This document shows, piece after piece, positions 14,915-22,108 of a stretch of 34,430 nucleotides of DNA. How positions within the stretch are numbered: position 1 is the first letter of the stretch; every line of letters starts with the position of its first letter. The notes below the pieces were generated by a model that worked only from the letters and a program-made list of their open reading frames with translations, was not told the origin of the DNA and did not search any database. The DNA is from Campylobacterales bacterium (GTDB taxonomy: Bacteria; Campylobacterota; Campylobacteria; Campylobacterales; Nitratiruptoraceae). Both the position numbers and the translations under genes were made by a program. The DNA lies in NCBI GenBank assembly GCA_027065825.1, contig JAMONM010000038.1, forward strand, positions 1-34,430, given 5' to 3'.

Positions 14915-15382
14915 ATGAATCAAAAACGATACAGACCCAATGTGGCCGCCGTGGTACTCTCTTCGAAATATCCGGAAAAAGTGGAGTTCATGATCGCTCT
15001 ACGAAACGACGTGGATAACGCGTGGCAGTTTCCTCAAGGAGGAATAGACGAGGGAGAAAGCCCCAGAAGGGCGCTTTTTAGAGAGTTGAAAGAGGAGATA
15101 GGCACGGATGAGATAGAGGTGATAGCGGAATATCCGCATTGGGTCAGTTACGACTTTCCGAAAGTTATCGCAAAAAAGATGTATCCTTACGACGGACAGA
15201 AACAGAAATATTTTCTGGTGAGGCTAAAGCCTGGAGCCAAAATAGATCTAAAGACTAAAGAGCCGGAGTTTAGAGAGTACAGATTCGTTCCTCTAAAGGA
15301 GCTTTTCAAATACGTTACCTATTTTAAACGGCCGATATACAAAAAGGTTATCGACTATTTCAAAAAAGAGGGGTACATTTAG
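14915..15382 (+). CDS. rppH: RNA pyrophosphohydrolase (Nudix)
   Basis: A 155-residue Nudix hydrolase with the complete box: 'GGIDEGES' leading into 'RELKEEIG'. 'QKRYRPNVAAVVLSS' at the N-terminus and 'AWQFPQGGI' are typical of RppH/NudH, which removes pyrophosphate from mRNA 5' ends to trigger decay and also cleaves diadenosine polyphosphates. The C-terminal 'FREYRFVPLKEL' and 'FKRPIYKKVIDYF' fit the family. In Campylobacter and Helicobacter this gene also precedes lysC. No good Shine-Dalgarno is seen before the ATG. A short terminator-like hairpin follows. Confidence 0.93.
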   Translation: MNQKRYRPNVAAVVLSSKYPEKVEFMIALRNDVDNAWQFPQGGIDEGESPRRALFRELKEEIGTDEIEVIAEYPHWVSYDFPKVIAKKMYPYDGQKQKYFLVRLKPGAKIDLKTKEPEFREYRFVPLKELFKYVTYFKRPIYKKVIDYFKKEGYI

Positions 15383-15393
15383 AGCTCAAAGAG

Positions 15394-15412
15394 CGGACAA
15401 GGTCCGTTTTTT
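15394..15412 (+). terminator. Hairpin with T-tract between rppH and lysC
   Basis: CGGAC-aag-GTCCG followed by TTTTTT starts 11 bases after the rppH stop and ends 28 bases before the lysC ATG. Flanking CTCAAA and TTTGAG can extend the stem. It is either a terminator or partial attenuator of rppH transcription into lysC; no separate lysC promoter is visible between it and the gene. Confidence 0.7.
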
Positions 15413-15440
15413 GAGCCCTAAAACTGTGTAAAGGATGCGG

Positions 15441-16646
15441 ATGCTGGTCGTTCAGAAATATGGCGGGACGAGCGTTGGAAGTCTCGAGAGAATACAAAAC
15501 GTGGCAAACAGGGTGGCCAAAACCAAAAAAAGCGGCAGCGACGTGGTCGTAGTCGTTTCCGCCATGAGCGGAGAGACGAACAAACTGATAGAGTACGCCA
15601 ACCACTTTAGCAAAACTCCCAGCAGAGAGGATATGGATCTTTTGCTAAGTTCAGGGGAGAGAGTGACGGCGGCTTTGCTATCGATAGCCTTGAACGAGAT
15701 GGGATTAAAGACCGTGGCCATGACCGGCAGGCAGGCCGGAATAGTTACGGATAGTTCCCATACTACCGCCAGGATAGAAAAGATAGATCCTGAGCCGATC
15801 AAGAGGGAGCTGGAGGCCGGAAAGATAGTTGTTGTAGCGGGTTTTCAGGGTATTAGCAAAGACGGCAAAGTCACCACTTTGGGCAGAGGAGGTAGCGATC
15901 TTACCGCCGTGGCTCTAGCAGGTGCTCTGGGCGCGGCTAGATGCGAGATATATTCCGATGTGGACGGAATATATACCACCGATCCGAGAATCGAGCCAAA
16001 AGCGAGAAAACTGGACAAAATCAGTTACGACGAGATGTTGGAGCTGGCGAGTCTCGGGGCGAAGGTGTTGCAAAATAGGAGCGTGGAGCTGGCGAAAAAG
16101 CTGGGAGTGGTTATCGAAGCCAAAAGCAGTTTTAACGACAACAGAGGAACTATAATAACCAAGGAAGAGGATATCATGGAAAAGCCATTGGTCAGCGGAA
16201 TAGCACTTGATAAGAATCAGGCCAGAGTCAGCCTAAGAGGAGTAGAGGACAGACCGGGTATAGCCGCGGAGATATTCAAGGCGTTGGCGCAGGAGAATAT
16301 AAACGTCGATATGATAGTACAGACGATAGGTAGAGACGGCAAGACCAATTTAGATTTTACGGTACCGCAAAACGAACTTGAGCGCGTAAAACTGATTATG
16401 GACAGATTCAGCCACGAATACGAATCGATAGATTACGATCCGAAAATAGCCAAAGTATCCATAGTCGGCGTAGGCATGAAATCGCACAGCGGCGTAGCCA
16501 GCAAGGCTTTTGAGACCTTGGCGGCCGAGAATATAAACATAGAGATGATAAGTACCAGCGAAATCAAAATCTCGATGATTATTGATGAAAAATATAGCGA
16601 ACTGGCCGTCAGATCTCTGCATGAGGCTTACGAGCTGTATAAATAG
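15441..16646 (+). CDS. lysC: Aspartate kinase
   Basis: First step of the aspartate family: ATP-dependent phosphorylation of aspartate towards lysine/diaminopimelate, threonine and methionine. The N-terminal 'VQKYGGTSVGS', then 'VVVSAMSGETNKL', 'LGRGGSDLTAVALA' and 'YSDVDGIYTTDPRI' are kinase motifs. Two C-terminal ACT domains (from about residue 265, 'GVEDRPGIAAEIF', and about 345) imply feedback inhibition by lysine or threonine. The track start is ATG 15435, but its AAGG abuts the codon. ATG 15441 with AAAGGA 6 bases upstream is preferred. It leads the lysC-hobA-holB-folP cluster. Confidence 0.96.
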   Translation: MLVVQKYGGTSVGSLERIQNVANRVAKTKKSGSDVVVVVSAMSGETNKLIEYANHFSKTPSREDMDLLLSSGERVTAALLSIALNEMGLKTVAMTGRQAGIVTDSSHTTARIEKIDPEPIKRELEAGKIVVVAGFQGISKDGKVTTLGRGGSDLTAVALAGALGAARCEIYSDVDGIYTTDPRIEPKARKLDKISYDEMLELASLGAKVLQNRSVELAKKLGVVIEAKSSFNDNRGTIITKEEDIMEKPLVSGIALDKNQARVSLRGVEDRPGIAAEIFKALAQENINVDMIVQTIGRDGKTNLDFTVPQNELERVKLIMDRFSHEYESIDYDPKIAKVSIVGVGMKSHSGVASKAFETLAAENINIEMISTSEIKISMIIDEKYSELAVRSLHEAYELYK

Positions 16647-16657
16647 CGGAGAGATTG

Positions 16658-17200
16658 ATGGAGTTCGACAGATGGACGCTCAACGCCATAAGATATGACG
16701 AGACTATGATGAGCTGGATGGAGGAGCGCAGATACGACTGGGTTCCTCTGGCTTCGGCCGCTATCGAAAAGATACTATCTGGCCACAGCGTCGTGGTGGT
16801 TACGGACGGCGAGAGGGAGTGGTTCGGAGAGTATATACTCTACGCTCTCAATCGTCCCGACAGAAAAAGGCCCATGATACCAGTTTATCTTCTGAAGAAT
16901 ATGGTCCCCTATCTTGACTCTTTGAAAAAAAGCGAAGATATCGATCTGCTGTACGATATGCTCTCTTTGTCTTTCAAAGAGGAGTACTTTTTTTGGTATA
17001 TAGGCAGAGCCGATTCTCCTCGCAGTTCTATAGCCAAGAGAAAAGAGGACAGTTTTTTATGGATCATGGATGAACAGATGCAGAACAATTTCTATCTGAA
17101 ATCTTTCGACGACCTGCTGGATATGAAGCTGTTTCAGCTTTTTAGGCTCTTTGATAGGAGTCTCGAAGCCGCACTCTTTGGAGAAGTCGATCTCAAATGA
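16658..17200 (+). CDS. hobA: DnaA initiator-associating factor HobA
   Basis: HobA is a Campylobacterota-specific protein that tetramerises and binds domains I-II of DnaA to promote initiator assembly at oriC, a counterpart of DiaA. I recognise it from its length (180 aa), the N-terminal 'WTLNAIRYDETMMSWMEERRYDW', a Rossmann-like core ('HSVVVVTDGEREWFG') and its position between lysC and holB, as in Helicobacter pylori. The track start is TTG 16655; ATG 16658 is preferred, with CGGAGAG upstream. Its stop overlaps the holB start by 4 bases. This gene is the strongest taxonomic marker in the window. Confidence 0.92.
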   Translation: MEFDRWTLNAIRYDETMMSWMEERRYDWVPLASAAIEKILSGHSVVVVTDGEREWFGEYILYALNRPDRKRPMIPVYLLKNMVPYLDSLKKSEDIDLLYDMLSLSFKEEYFFWYIGRADSPRSSIAKRKEDSFLWIMDEQMQNNFYLKSFDDLLDMKLFQLFRLFDRSLEAALFGEVDLK

Positions 17201-17793
17201 GCGCGCTGGCGGAGATTTTGATATGTGACGACCCGGAAAGCACGGCGCACTTGCTAAAAGAGGAGTTTACCGCAAACAGGGTCGTTTTGCTAATTAGAGA
17301 GGAGTTCGGAATCGAAGACGCTAAAGAGGCCATAAAAGAGGCCTATATAGCCAGCGAAAAGGAGAAGCTGATAGTTTTGGCCGCAAAAAAGTTTAATATC
17401 TACTCCCAGAACGCGCTCTTAAAGATTTTGGAAGAGCCGCCAAAAAATATTCTTTTTAAGATTCTCTGTACGGCTAAATCCTCTCTTTTACCCACCATCA
17501 GATCGAGATTGCCCGTTAGAAACTTAAAAAAAAGAGACGCAAAGCCCTCCCGAAAGATCGAAAAAATAGATCTGGAGGAGATTCTTAACATGCTGAAACA
17601 AGAGAGAATTGAAGCTGAGGAGGCGAAAGAGAGCGTTTATGAGGCCTTCAGACTCTTTTTAAGATCCGAACCTAAACCGGGGGCCAAAACTCTTGAGGCG
17701 TTCGAGGAGTCGCTAAAGTTGCTGGAACTCAACTCCAATCCTAAGACGGTACTTTTAAGGCTCTATCTAAATATATTAAAGAGTAGAAGATGA
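17197..17793 (+). CDS. holB: DNA polymerase III delta-prime subunit (short form)
   Basis: Clamp-loader stator subunit. 'NALLKILEEPPKN' near residue 74 is the conserved AAA+ clamp-loader segment, and 'LLPTIRSRLPV' corresponds to the SRC/arginine-finger region, with Leu where Cys is usual. At 198 aa it is far shorter than Escherichia coli HolB: the Walker A region and most of the collar domain are absent. That agrees with my recollection of short Campylobacterota versions and with the subunit not needing ATP. It is coupled by ATGA to hobA upstream and to folP downstream. Confidence 0.88.
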   Translation: MSALAEILICDDPESTAHLLKEEFTANRVVLLIREEFGIEDAKEAIKEAYIASEKEKLIVLAAKKFNIYSQNALLKILEEPPKNILFKILCTAKSSLLPTIRSRLPVRNLKKRDAKPSRKIEKIDLEEILNMLKQERIEAEEAKESVYEAFRLFLRSEPKPGAKTLEAFEESLKLLELNSNPKTVLLRLYLNILKSRR

Positions 17794-18950
17794 GAGTAGT
17801 TAAAATTTCCTCCCAAAGCGACGTTATAAAAATAATGGAAAGACTCGGCGTAGATCCGGCCGGAACTAAAATAATGGAAAAAAAGTGCGAAATAATGCTT
17901 TTTTTAATTAAGGATCTGCCCGTAGGGGCCGCAAATATACTAAAACAGGACGCTCTCTCTATTGGAGCGGATGCGGCCCTTCCCAGCGGAGCGGTTACCT
18001 GCAGTTTCAAAAAGTGCGATCTGCTGCTGATGGGAACCAAAAAACACATCGAGATTCTCTCTAAAAAAGAGAAGGCCCAGCCGTACGGATTGAAGGATCT
18101 AGCAAGAGAGCTCTCTTTGCATATAGACCAAAGAGCTTCCGACGTGAAAATAATGGGAGTGATAAACGTTAACAGCGACAGTTTCTATCCTATGAGCCGT
18201 TTCGATCCCAAGGCGGCGCTATCGGCTATAGAGAGAATGATAGAGGAGGGCGCCGATATGATAGATATCGGCGCCGTTTCCAGTCGACCCGGTAGCGATG
18301 AGGTCCCCCTTTCGGAGGAGATAAAAAGGGTCTCTCCCGTGCTGGAGCTTTTAAAAGATAGCGAAATTACCTCCAAAGCCCTCTTTAGTATCGATACCTA
18401 CAGGCCGGAAGTGGCGAAAATGGCGCTTGAAGCTGGTTTTAAAATCGTCAACGACATTACCGGACTAAGAGATAGTAAAATGTGCGAAGTCGTCTCTTTT
18501 TACGAAGCTTCCGTAGTGATAATGCATATGCAAAATGAACCTAAAAACATGCAGGCCGATCCCAGATACGAGGATGTTGTGTCGGAAGTGTCTCGATTTT
18601 TCGAAGAACGTATCGAAAAGGCGCGCCGTTTTTCTATACCTGAAGAGAAGATTATTTTGGATCCCGGTATCGGATTTGGTAAAAGACTCGAGCATAACGT
18701 GGCTTTGCTTAACGGATTGTCCCATTTTAAGAGATTCGGCCGAGAGATTCTAGTCGGGGCCAGCAGAAAATCGATGATAGATCATATCTATCCCTCAAAA
18801 GTTGAGGAGCGACTTCCGGGAACGATCGTGTTGCACCTCAAGGCGCTCAGGGAGGGAGCCCAGATCATAAGATGTCACGACGTAAAGGAGCATAAACAGG
18901 CCTTTGCTGTGGAGAGATACCTCAACGGTTCGGTAGAGGCTCTAATATGA
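17790..18950 (+). CDS. folP: Dihydropteroate synthase with N-terminal extension
   Basis: Joins 6-hydroxymethyl-dihydropterin pyrophosphate to p-aminobenzoate in folate synthesis. The TIM-barrel part starts near residue 115, with 'KIMGVINVNSDSF', 'DIGAVSSRPGSDEV' (usually DIGGESTRPG), 'FSIDTYRPEVA', 'IVNDITGL', 'VVIMHMQ', 'LDPGIGFGKRLEHN' and 'GASRKSMI'. The first 110 residues form an extra domain ('ALPSGAVTCSFKKCDLLLMGT'), which I recall from Helicobacter/Campylobacter enzymes and whose role is not known to me. The total of 386 aa contrasts with about 280 in E. coli. ATGA overlaps join it to holB and to the next methyltransferase gene. Confidence 0.93.
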   Translation: MRVVKISSQSDVIKIMERLGVDPAGTKIMEKKCEIMLFLIKDLPVGAANILKQDALSIGADAALPSGAVTCSFKKCDLLLMGTKKHIEILSKKEKAQPYGLKDLARELSLHIDQRASDVKIMGVINVNSDSFYPMSRFDPKAALSAIERMIEEGADMIDIGAVSSRPGSDEVPLSEEIKRVSPVLELLKDSEITSKALFSIDTYRPEVAKMALEAGFKIVNDITGLRDSKMCEVVSFYEASVVIMHMQNEPKNMQADPRYEDVVSEVSRFFEERIEKARRFSIPEEKIILDPGIGFGKRLEHNVALLNGLSHFKRFGREILVGASRKSMIDHIYPSKVEERLPGTIVLHLKALREGAQIIRCHDVKEHKQAFAVERYLNGSVEALI

Positions 18951-20101
18951 ACAGAGTAGTCCTTTCGAAAAAAGCTTCCGCCGGTATCAAAGAGGGGTTT
19001 TTGTGGGCATACAAAAACGAGGTGATCTCCACTCTTGAGAACGGACTCTCGGCGGCCGAGATATACGACGACAAAGGAGAGTTTTTGGCCGTGGGATACT
19101 ACAACCCGGCCAGCGTGATTGCGGTTAGGATTTTTGACAGAAAAAGATCGACCTTGGGGCGGGATTTTTTCAGGCAAAGTCTTTTAAAGGCGATAAAAAG
19201 GCGCTCTTTGTTGAATGCTGAGGCCTATAGAATAGTCAACTCAGAAAGCGATTTGCTTCCGGGATTGGTAGTGGATCGATATAAAGATTATATCAGAATA
19301 GACTTTACTACCGCCGGGATGCTGATGTTCAAGGACGATATTCTCTCGTTGCTGTTTGAGATCTTAAAACCTGGGGGAGCGGTCGTGGATTTTGACGAAC
19401 GACTGCAAAAAAAAGAGGGGGTGGAGTTTGAAAGAGAGATTTTGGGAGAGGTTCCGAAAAAGATCCTTTTCAAAGAGAACTCGATAGTTTTCGCGGCCGA
19501 TATTATAGACGGTCAAAAGAGCGGTTTTTATCTGGATCAAAGAAGAAACAGACGGATATTGAGCGAGTATATCGCGCCAAGGAGCGAGTTTTTGGATCTG
19601 TTTTGCAATACCGGAGGATTCGGTCTGTATGCCGCCAAAAAAAAAGATGCCAGGGTTACTGCGGTAGACATTTCCCAAAAGGCGATCGAGGATGCGAAGG
19701 AAAATTACGAAATTAACGGTTGCGGTGCCGAGTTCGTACGGGAAAACGTATTTGACTACCTAAGGGTTTTAAGAAAAGAGAAAAGACGATTTAACGTTAT
19801 AGTCGTCGATCCGCCCTCTTTCGCTAAAAACTCTGCCCAAAAAAGAGCCGCTTTGCGCGGATTTTGGGACCTTACCGTTAACTCTTTTAAATTGGCCGCC
19901 AAAGAGGCGTTTGTGGCCCTCTTTTCTTGCTCGTATCACGTGGAGGAAAAGGATCTTTTGCAAATCGCCAATCGCGCCGCTTTACAGACCAACAGAAAAG
20001 TAAGCGTCTTGGACACTTTTTATCAGGATATAGACCATCCGTGGATTTTAGGCTTTGACTACTCAAAATATCTCAAAGGCTTTCTATTCAGGCTCGAATG
20101 A
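18947..20101 (+). CDS. Class I rRNA large-subunit methyltransferase, RlmI/RlmK-like
   Basis: A 384-residue SAM-dependent methyltransferase. The N-terminal PUA domain (about 1-75, 'SKKASAGIKEGFLWAYKNEV') and a linker domain ('INSESDLLPGLVVDRY' type: 'VNSESDLLPGLVVDRYKDY') are those of the RlmI (YccW) family. The Rossmann domain has 'FLDLFCNTGGFGLYAAKK' and the catalytic-loop motif 'VVDPPSFAKN'; 'FSCSYHV' supplies the conserved Cys. The family makes 5-methylcytosine in 23S rRNA; the exact position here is not deducible. It overlaps folP and the following hydrolase gene by 4 bases each. Confidence 0.87.
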   Translation: MNRVVLSKKASAGIKEGFLWAYKNEVISTLENGLSAAEIYDDKGEFLAVGYYNPASVIAVRIFDRKRSTLGRDFFRQSLLKAIKRRSLLNAEAYRIVNSESDLLPGLVVDRYKDYIRIDFTTAGMLMFKDDILSLLFEILKPGGAVVDFDERLQKKEGVEFEREILGEVPKKILFKENSIVFAADIIDGQKSGFYLDQRRNRRILSEYIAPRSEFLDLFCNTGGFGLYAAKKKDARVTAVDISQKAIEDAKENYEINGCGAEFVRENVFDYLRVLRKEKRRFNVIVVDPPSFAKNSAQKRAALRGFWDLTVNSFKLAAKEAFVALFSCSYHVEEKDLLQIANRAALQTNRKVSVLDTFYQDIDHPWILGFDYSKYLKGFLFRLE

Positions 20102-21078
20102 TGAGATTGATTTATCGCAAAAACGAAGCTTTGCCCACCATCAAGAAGGGTTTTAAAGGAGTACCCGTAAAAAGAGGGCGCTTCGTTGGAGAGTTCGACT
20201 CCAGAAGCGGGCGCGGTTTCAGACAAATAGGCGATCTGGCCATATTCGTAAAGAGATTTTTGACAAAAGAGAAAGGCATAGCCAAAACTCCTTTGAAAGT
20301 GTTAAAAGAGGATATCCCTAAATCGAAAGATTTTATTTTGTGGCTGGGCCACGCCACCTTTTTTATCTCTGTCTGCGGAAAAAAGATCTTGACCGATCCC
20401 AGTTTTGGCTCAATTCCTTTTAAAAGACGGCTGACGCCCCCGCCTTATCGTTTAGGGGAGCTGGGAGAGATAGACTATCTGCTCGTATCGCACGGCCATT
20501 ACGATCATCTGGATCTAAAGAGCCTCAAAGGAGCTTCAAAAATCAAAGAGGCGCTCGTTCCTTTAGGCATGGGAAGATTGATAGGCAGAGTCAACAAAAG
20601 AGTCGCTATCCAAGAAGCCGGCTGGTATCAGCGATACGATACGGAGGGAGTCGAGATCTTCTTTTTGCCGGCACACCACTGGTATAGGCGGGGCTTTTTC
20701 GATTACAACCGCGTTTTATGGGGAAGTTTTATGATCTCCTGCAAGGGAGTGAATATCTATTTTGCGGGCGATAGCGGATATAACAGACATTTTAGGGAGA
20801 TAAGGGAGCTTTTCGGATATATCGATATAGCCATTATGCCGATAAATCCCCCCTATATCGTAGGCGGCAGCCATATGAGCCACAAAGAGACGCTAAAAGC
20901 CATCAAGGATCTCTCTCCTAAAAAAGTGATCGCCATGCATTACGGAACCTTCGATTTGACTTTGGAAAGCACAAAAGAGCTGGCGGAATGGTTTAAAAAC
21001 CTCTCCAAAAACGAATTAGGCGAAGCATATAAAGTGCTACTTCTTGAGATTGGAAAGCCTCTTCTTTTGAGCCGTTAA
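20098..21078 (+). CDS. Metallo-beta-lactamase-fold hydrolase, NAPE-PLD-like (copy 2)
   Basis: A 326-residue zinc hydrolase: 'WLGHATFFI', 'LTDPSFGSIP', 'VSHGHYDHLDLKS' (HxHxDH), 'PAHHWYRRG', 'WGSFMI', 'YFAGDSGYNRHF' and 'AMHYGTFDL'. This is the bacterial NAPE-PLD-like pattern, including the N-terminal 'KGVPVKRGRF' arm before the fold. It is a diverged paralogue of the protein at 3637-4530, sharing 'LWGSFMI' and the metal blocks. A phospholipid substrate is inferred from family resemblance only; UlaG-like lactonase activity remains possible. It starts in an ATGA overlap with the methyltransferase and ends its string. Confidence 0.83.
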   Translation: MMRLIYRKNEALPTIKKGFKGVPVKRGRFVGEFDSRSGRGFRQIGDLAIFVKRFLTKEKGIAKTPLKVLKEDIPKSKDFILWLGHATFFISVCGKKILTDPSFGSIPFKRRLTPPPYRLGELGEIDYLLVSHGHYDHLDLKSLKGASKIKEALVPLGMGRLIGRVNKRVAIQEAGWYQRYDTEGVEIFFLPAHHWYRRGFFDYNRVLWGSFMISCKGVNIYFAGDSGYNRHFREIRELFGYIDIAIMPINPPYIVGGSHMSHKETLKAIKDLSPKKVIAMHYGTFDLTLESTKELAEWFKNLSKNELGEAYKVLLLEIGKPLLLSR

Positions 21079-21253
21079 AGTTTAATTAAATTTTATTATG
21101 GTTAAAATAGATAGATTTGCGAATAAAATCTCAAAAGGCGTCGGTCCGGTTTTCGGTCGAGATTTGACCGATTAGGGGCCGTCGGTTAGCCGCAAGAGAA
21201 TTATTTATAATTTTTTTTGAACATAATGTTCATAATTTTAAATAGAGCGAGTT
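21079..21253. promoter_or_regulatory. Regulatory gap upstream of the peroxidase-like gene
   Basis: A 175-base non-coding gap. A hairpin TCGGTC/GACCGA (21153-21171) without T-tract lies in its middle. TATAAT occurs at 21206-21211, and the perfect palindrome TGAACAT-A-ATGTTCA at 21218-21232 follows it, where +1 is expected, 21 bases before the ATG. That placement suits a repressor. The half-site spacing (GAAC-N5-GTTC) does not match the FNR or LexA consensus. Confidence 0.55.
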
Positions 21254-22108
21254 ATGAAAAGAGTTTTTCTATATCTGTTTTTTACCGTCTCTCTTTTGGC
21301 CAACGGTCCCATAGAACCGATAGATCCGGCAAAACATCTAAATCTTTTGAAAGTGGAACTGGGTAAAATACTCTTTTTCGATCCGAACCTCTCATCGGAT
21401 TCCAAAACGTCGTGCGCAAGCTGCCATAAAAAAGAGCACGGAGGCTCCAACGGCAAAAGGTTCGCACGCGGGGTTTACGACAGGGAAGTCGCTTTGAACG
21501 TGCCCTCGATTTATAACTTGAAATATCAATACGTATACGGATGGCTAAAAAAAGAGTACGATCTGAAAAAGAAGATAGAACTGATCATGACGGATCCGGA
21601 TATCATGGACGCCGATTTCGAAAAGATAAAAAACTACATCCAAAAAACCCCTTTTTTGTCCAAAAGATTTTCCTATACCTATTCAAAGGTGGACAAAGAG
21701 AGCATCATCGACGCTCTGTATAACTATCTATTGTCGTTGACCACCACCGGATCCAAATTTGATAGATATCTAAAAGGAGAAATCGAGCTCGATCCGGAAG
21801 AAAAGAGGGGATTTGAGCTGTTTAAGAGATACGGATGCATAGCGTGCCATAACGGCAGGAGCGTAGGAGGGCACCTATATTTCAAATACGGCTATTTCCT
21901 AGAAGGAAAGGAACAAAAATACGTTAAATGCCCCTCTTTGAGAAACGTGGAGTATACCGCTCCATATTTTCACACTGGCGCGGTCAAGGATCTAAAAGAG
22001 GCCGTTAAATGGATGGCGAAGGTTCAGCTGGGCCGGGAGATCAGCGACAGGGATTGCGAATTGATAGTAAAATTTCTCAAAACCTTGAGCGGAACGCCGA
22101 ATGATTAG
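21254..22108 (+). CDS. Di-heme cytochrome c peroxidase-like/MauG-like protein
   Basis: Exported c-type cytochrome, 284 aa. A signal peptide ('VFLYLFFTVSLLANG') is followed by two heme sites, CASCH at 54-58 and CIACH at 195-199, and by the family block 'TAPYFHTGAVKDLKEAV'. 'LGKILFFDPNLSS' before the first heme and 'NVPSIYNLKY' after it are typical of CcpA/MauG. It is shorter than usual (about 320-350), and the region between the hemes lacks the standard 'DGRA' and 'NP.EM' blocks, reading 'MTDPDIMDADF' there, so peroxidase chemistry may be changed. It overlaps the following c-di-GMP protein by 8 bases, implying joint function. Confidence 0.87.
   Translation: MKRVFLYLFFTVSLLANGPIEPIDPAKHLNLLKVELGKILFFDPNLSSDSKTSCASCHKKEHGGSNGKRFARGVYDREVALNVPSIYNLKYQYVYGWLKKEYDLKKKIELIMTDPDIMDADFEKIKNYIQKTPFLSKRFSYTYSKVDKESIIDALYNYLLSLTTTGSKFDRYLKGEIELDPEEKRGFELFKRYGCIACHNGRSVGGHLYFKYGYFLEGKEQKYVKCPSLRNVEYTAPYFHTGAVKDLKEAVKWMAKVQLGREISDRDCELIVKFLKTLSGTPND

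Noticed and set aside
14776-15018. 80-codon + strand ORF across the hemW-rppH gap
   Set aside because: It starts inside hemW on the opposite strand and ends inside rppH out of frame; no family resemblance.
21218-21232. FNR/CRP or LexA box upstream of the peroxidase-like gene
   Set aside because: The palindrome has GAAC-N5-GTTC spacing, which fits neither TTGAT-N4-ATCAA nor GAAC-N4-GTTC, so it is kept only as an unassigned operator.
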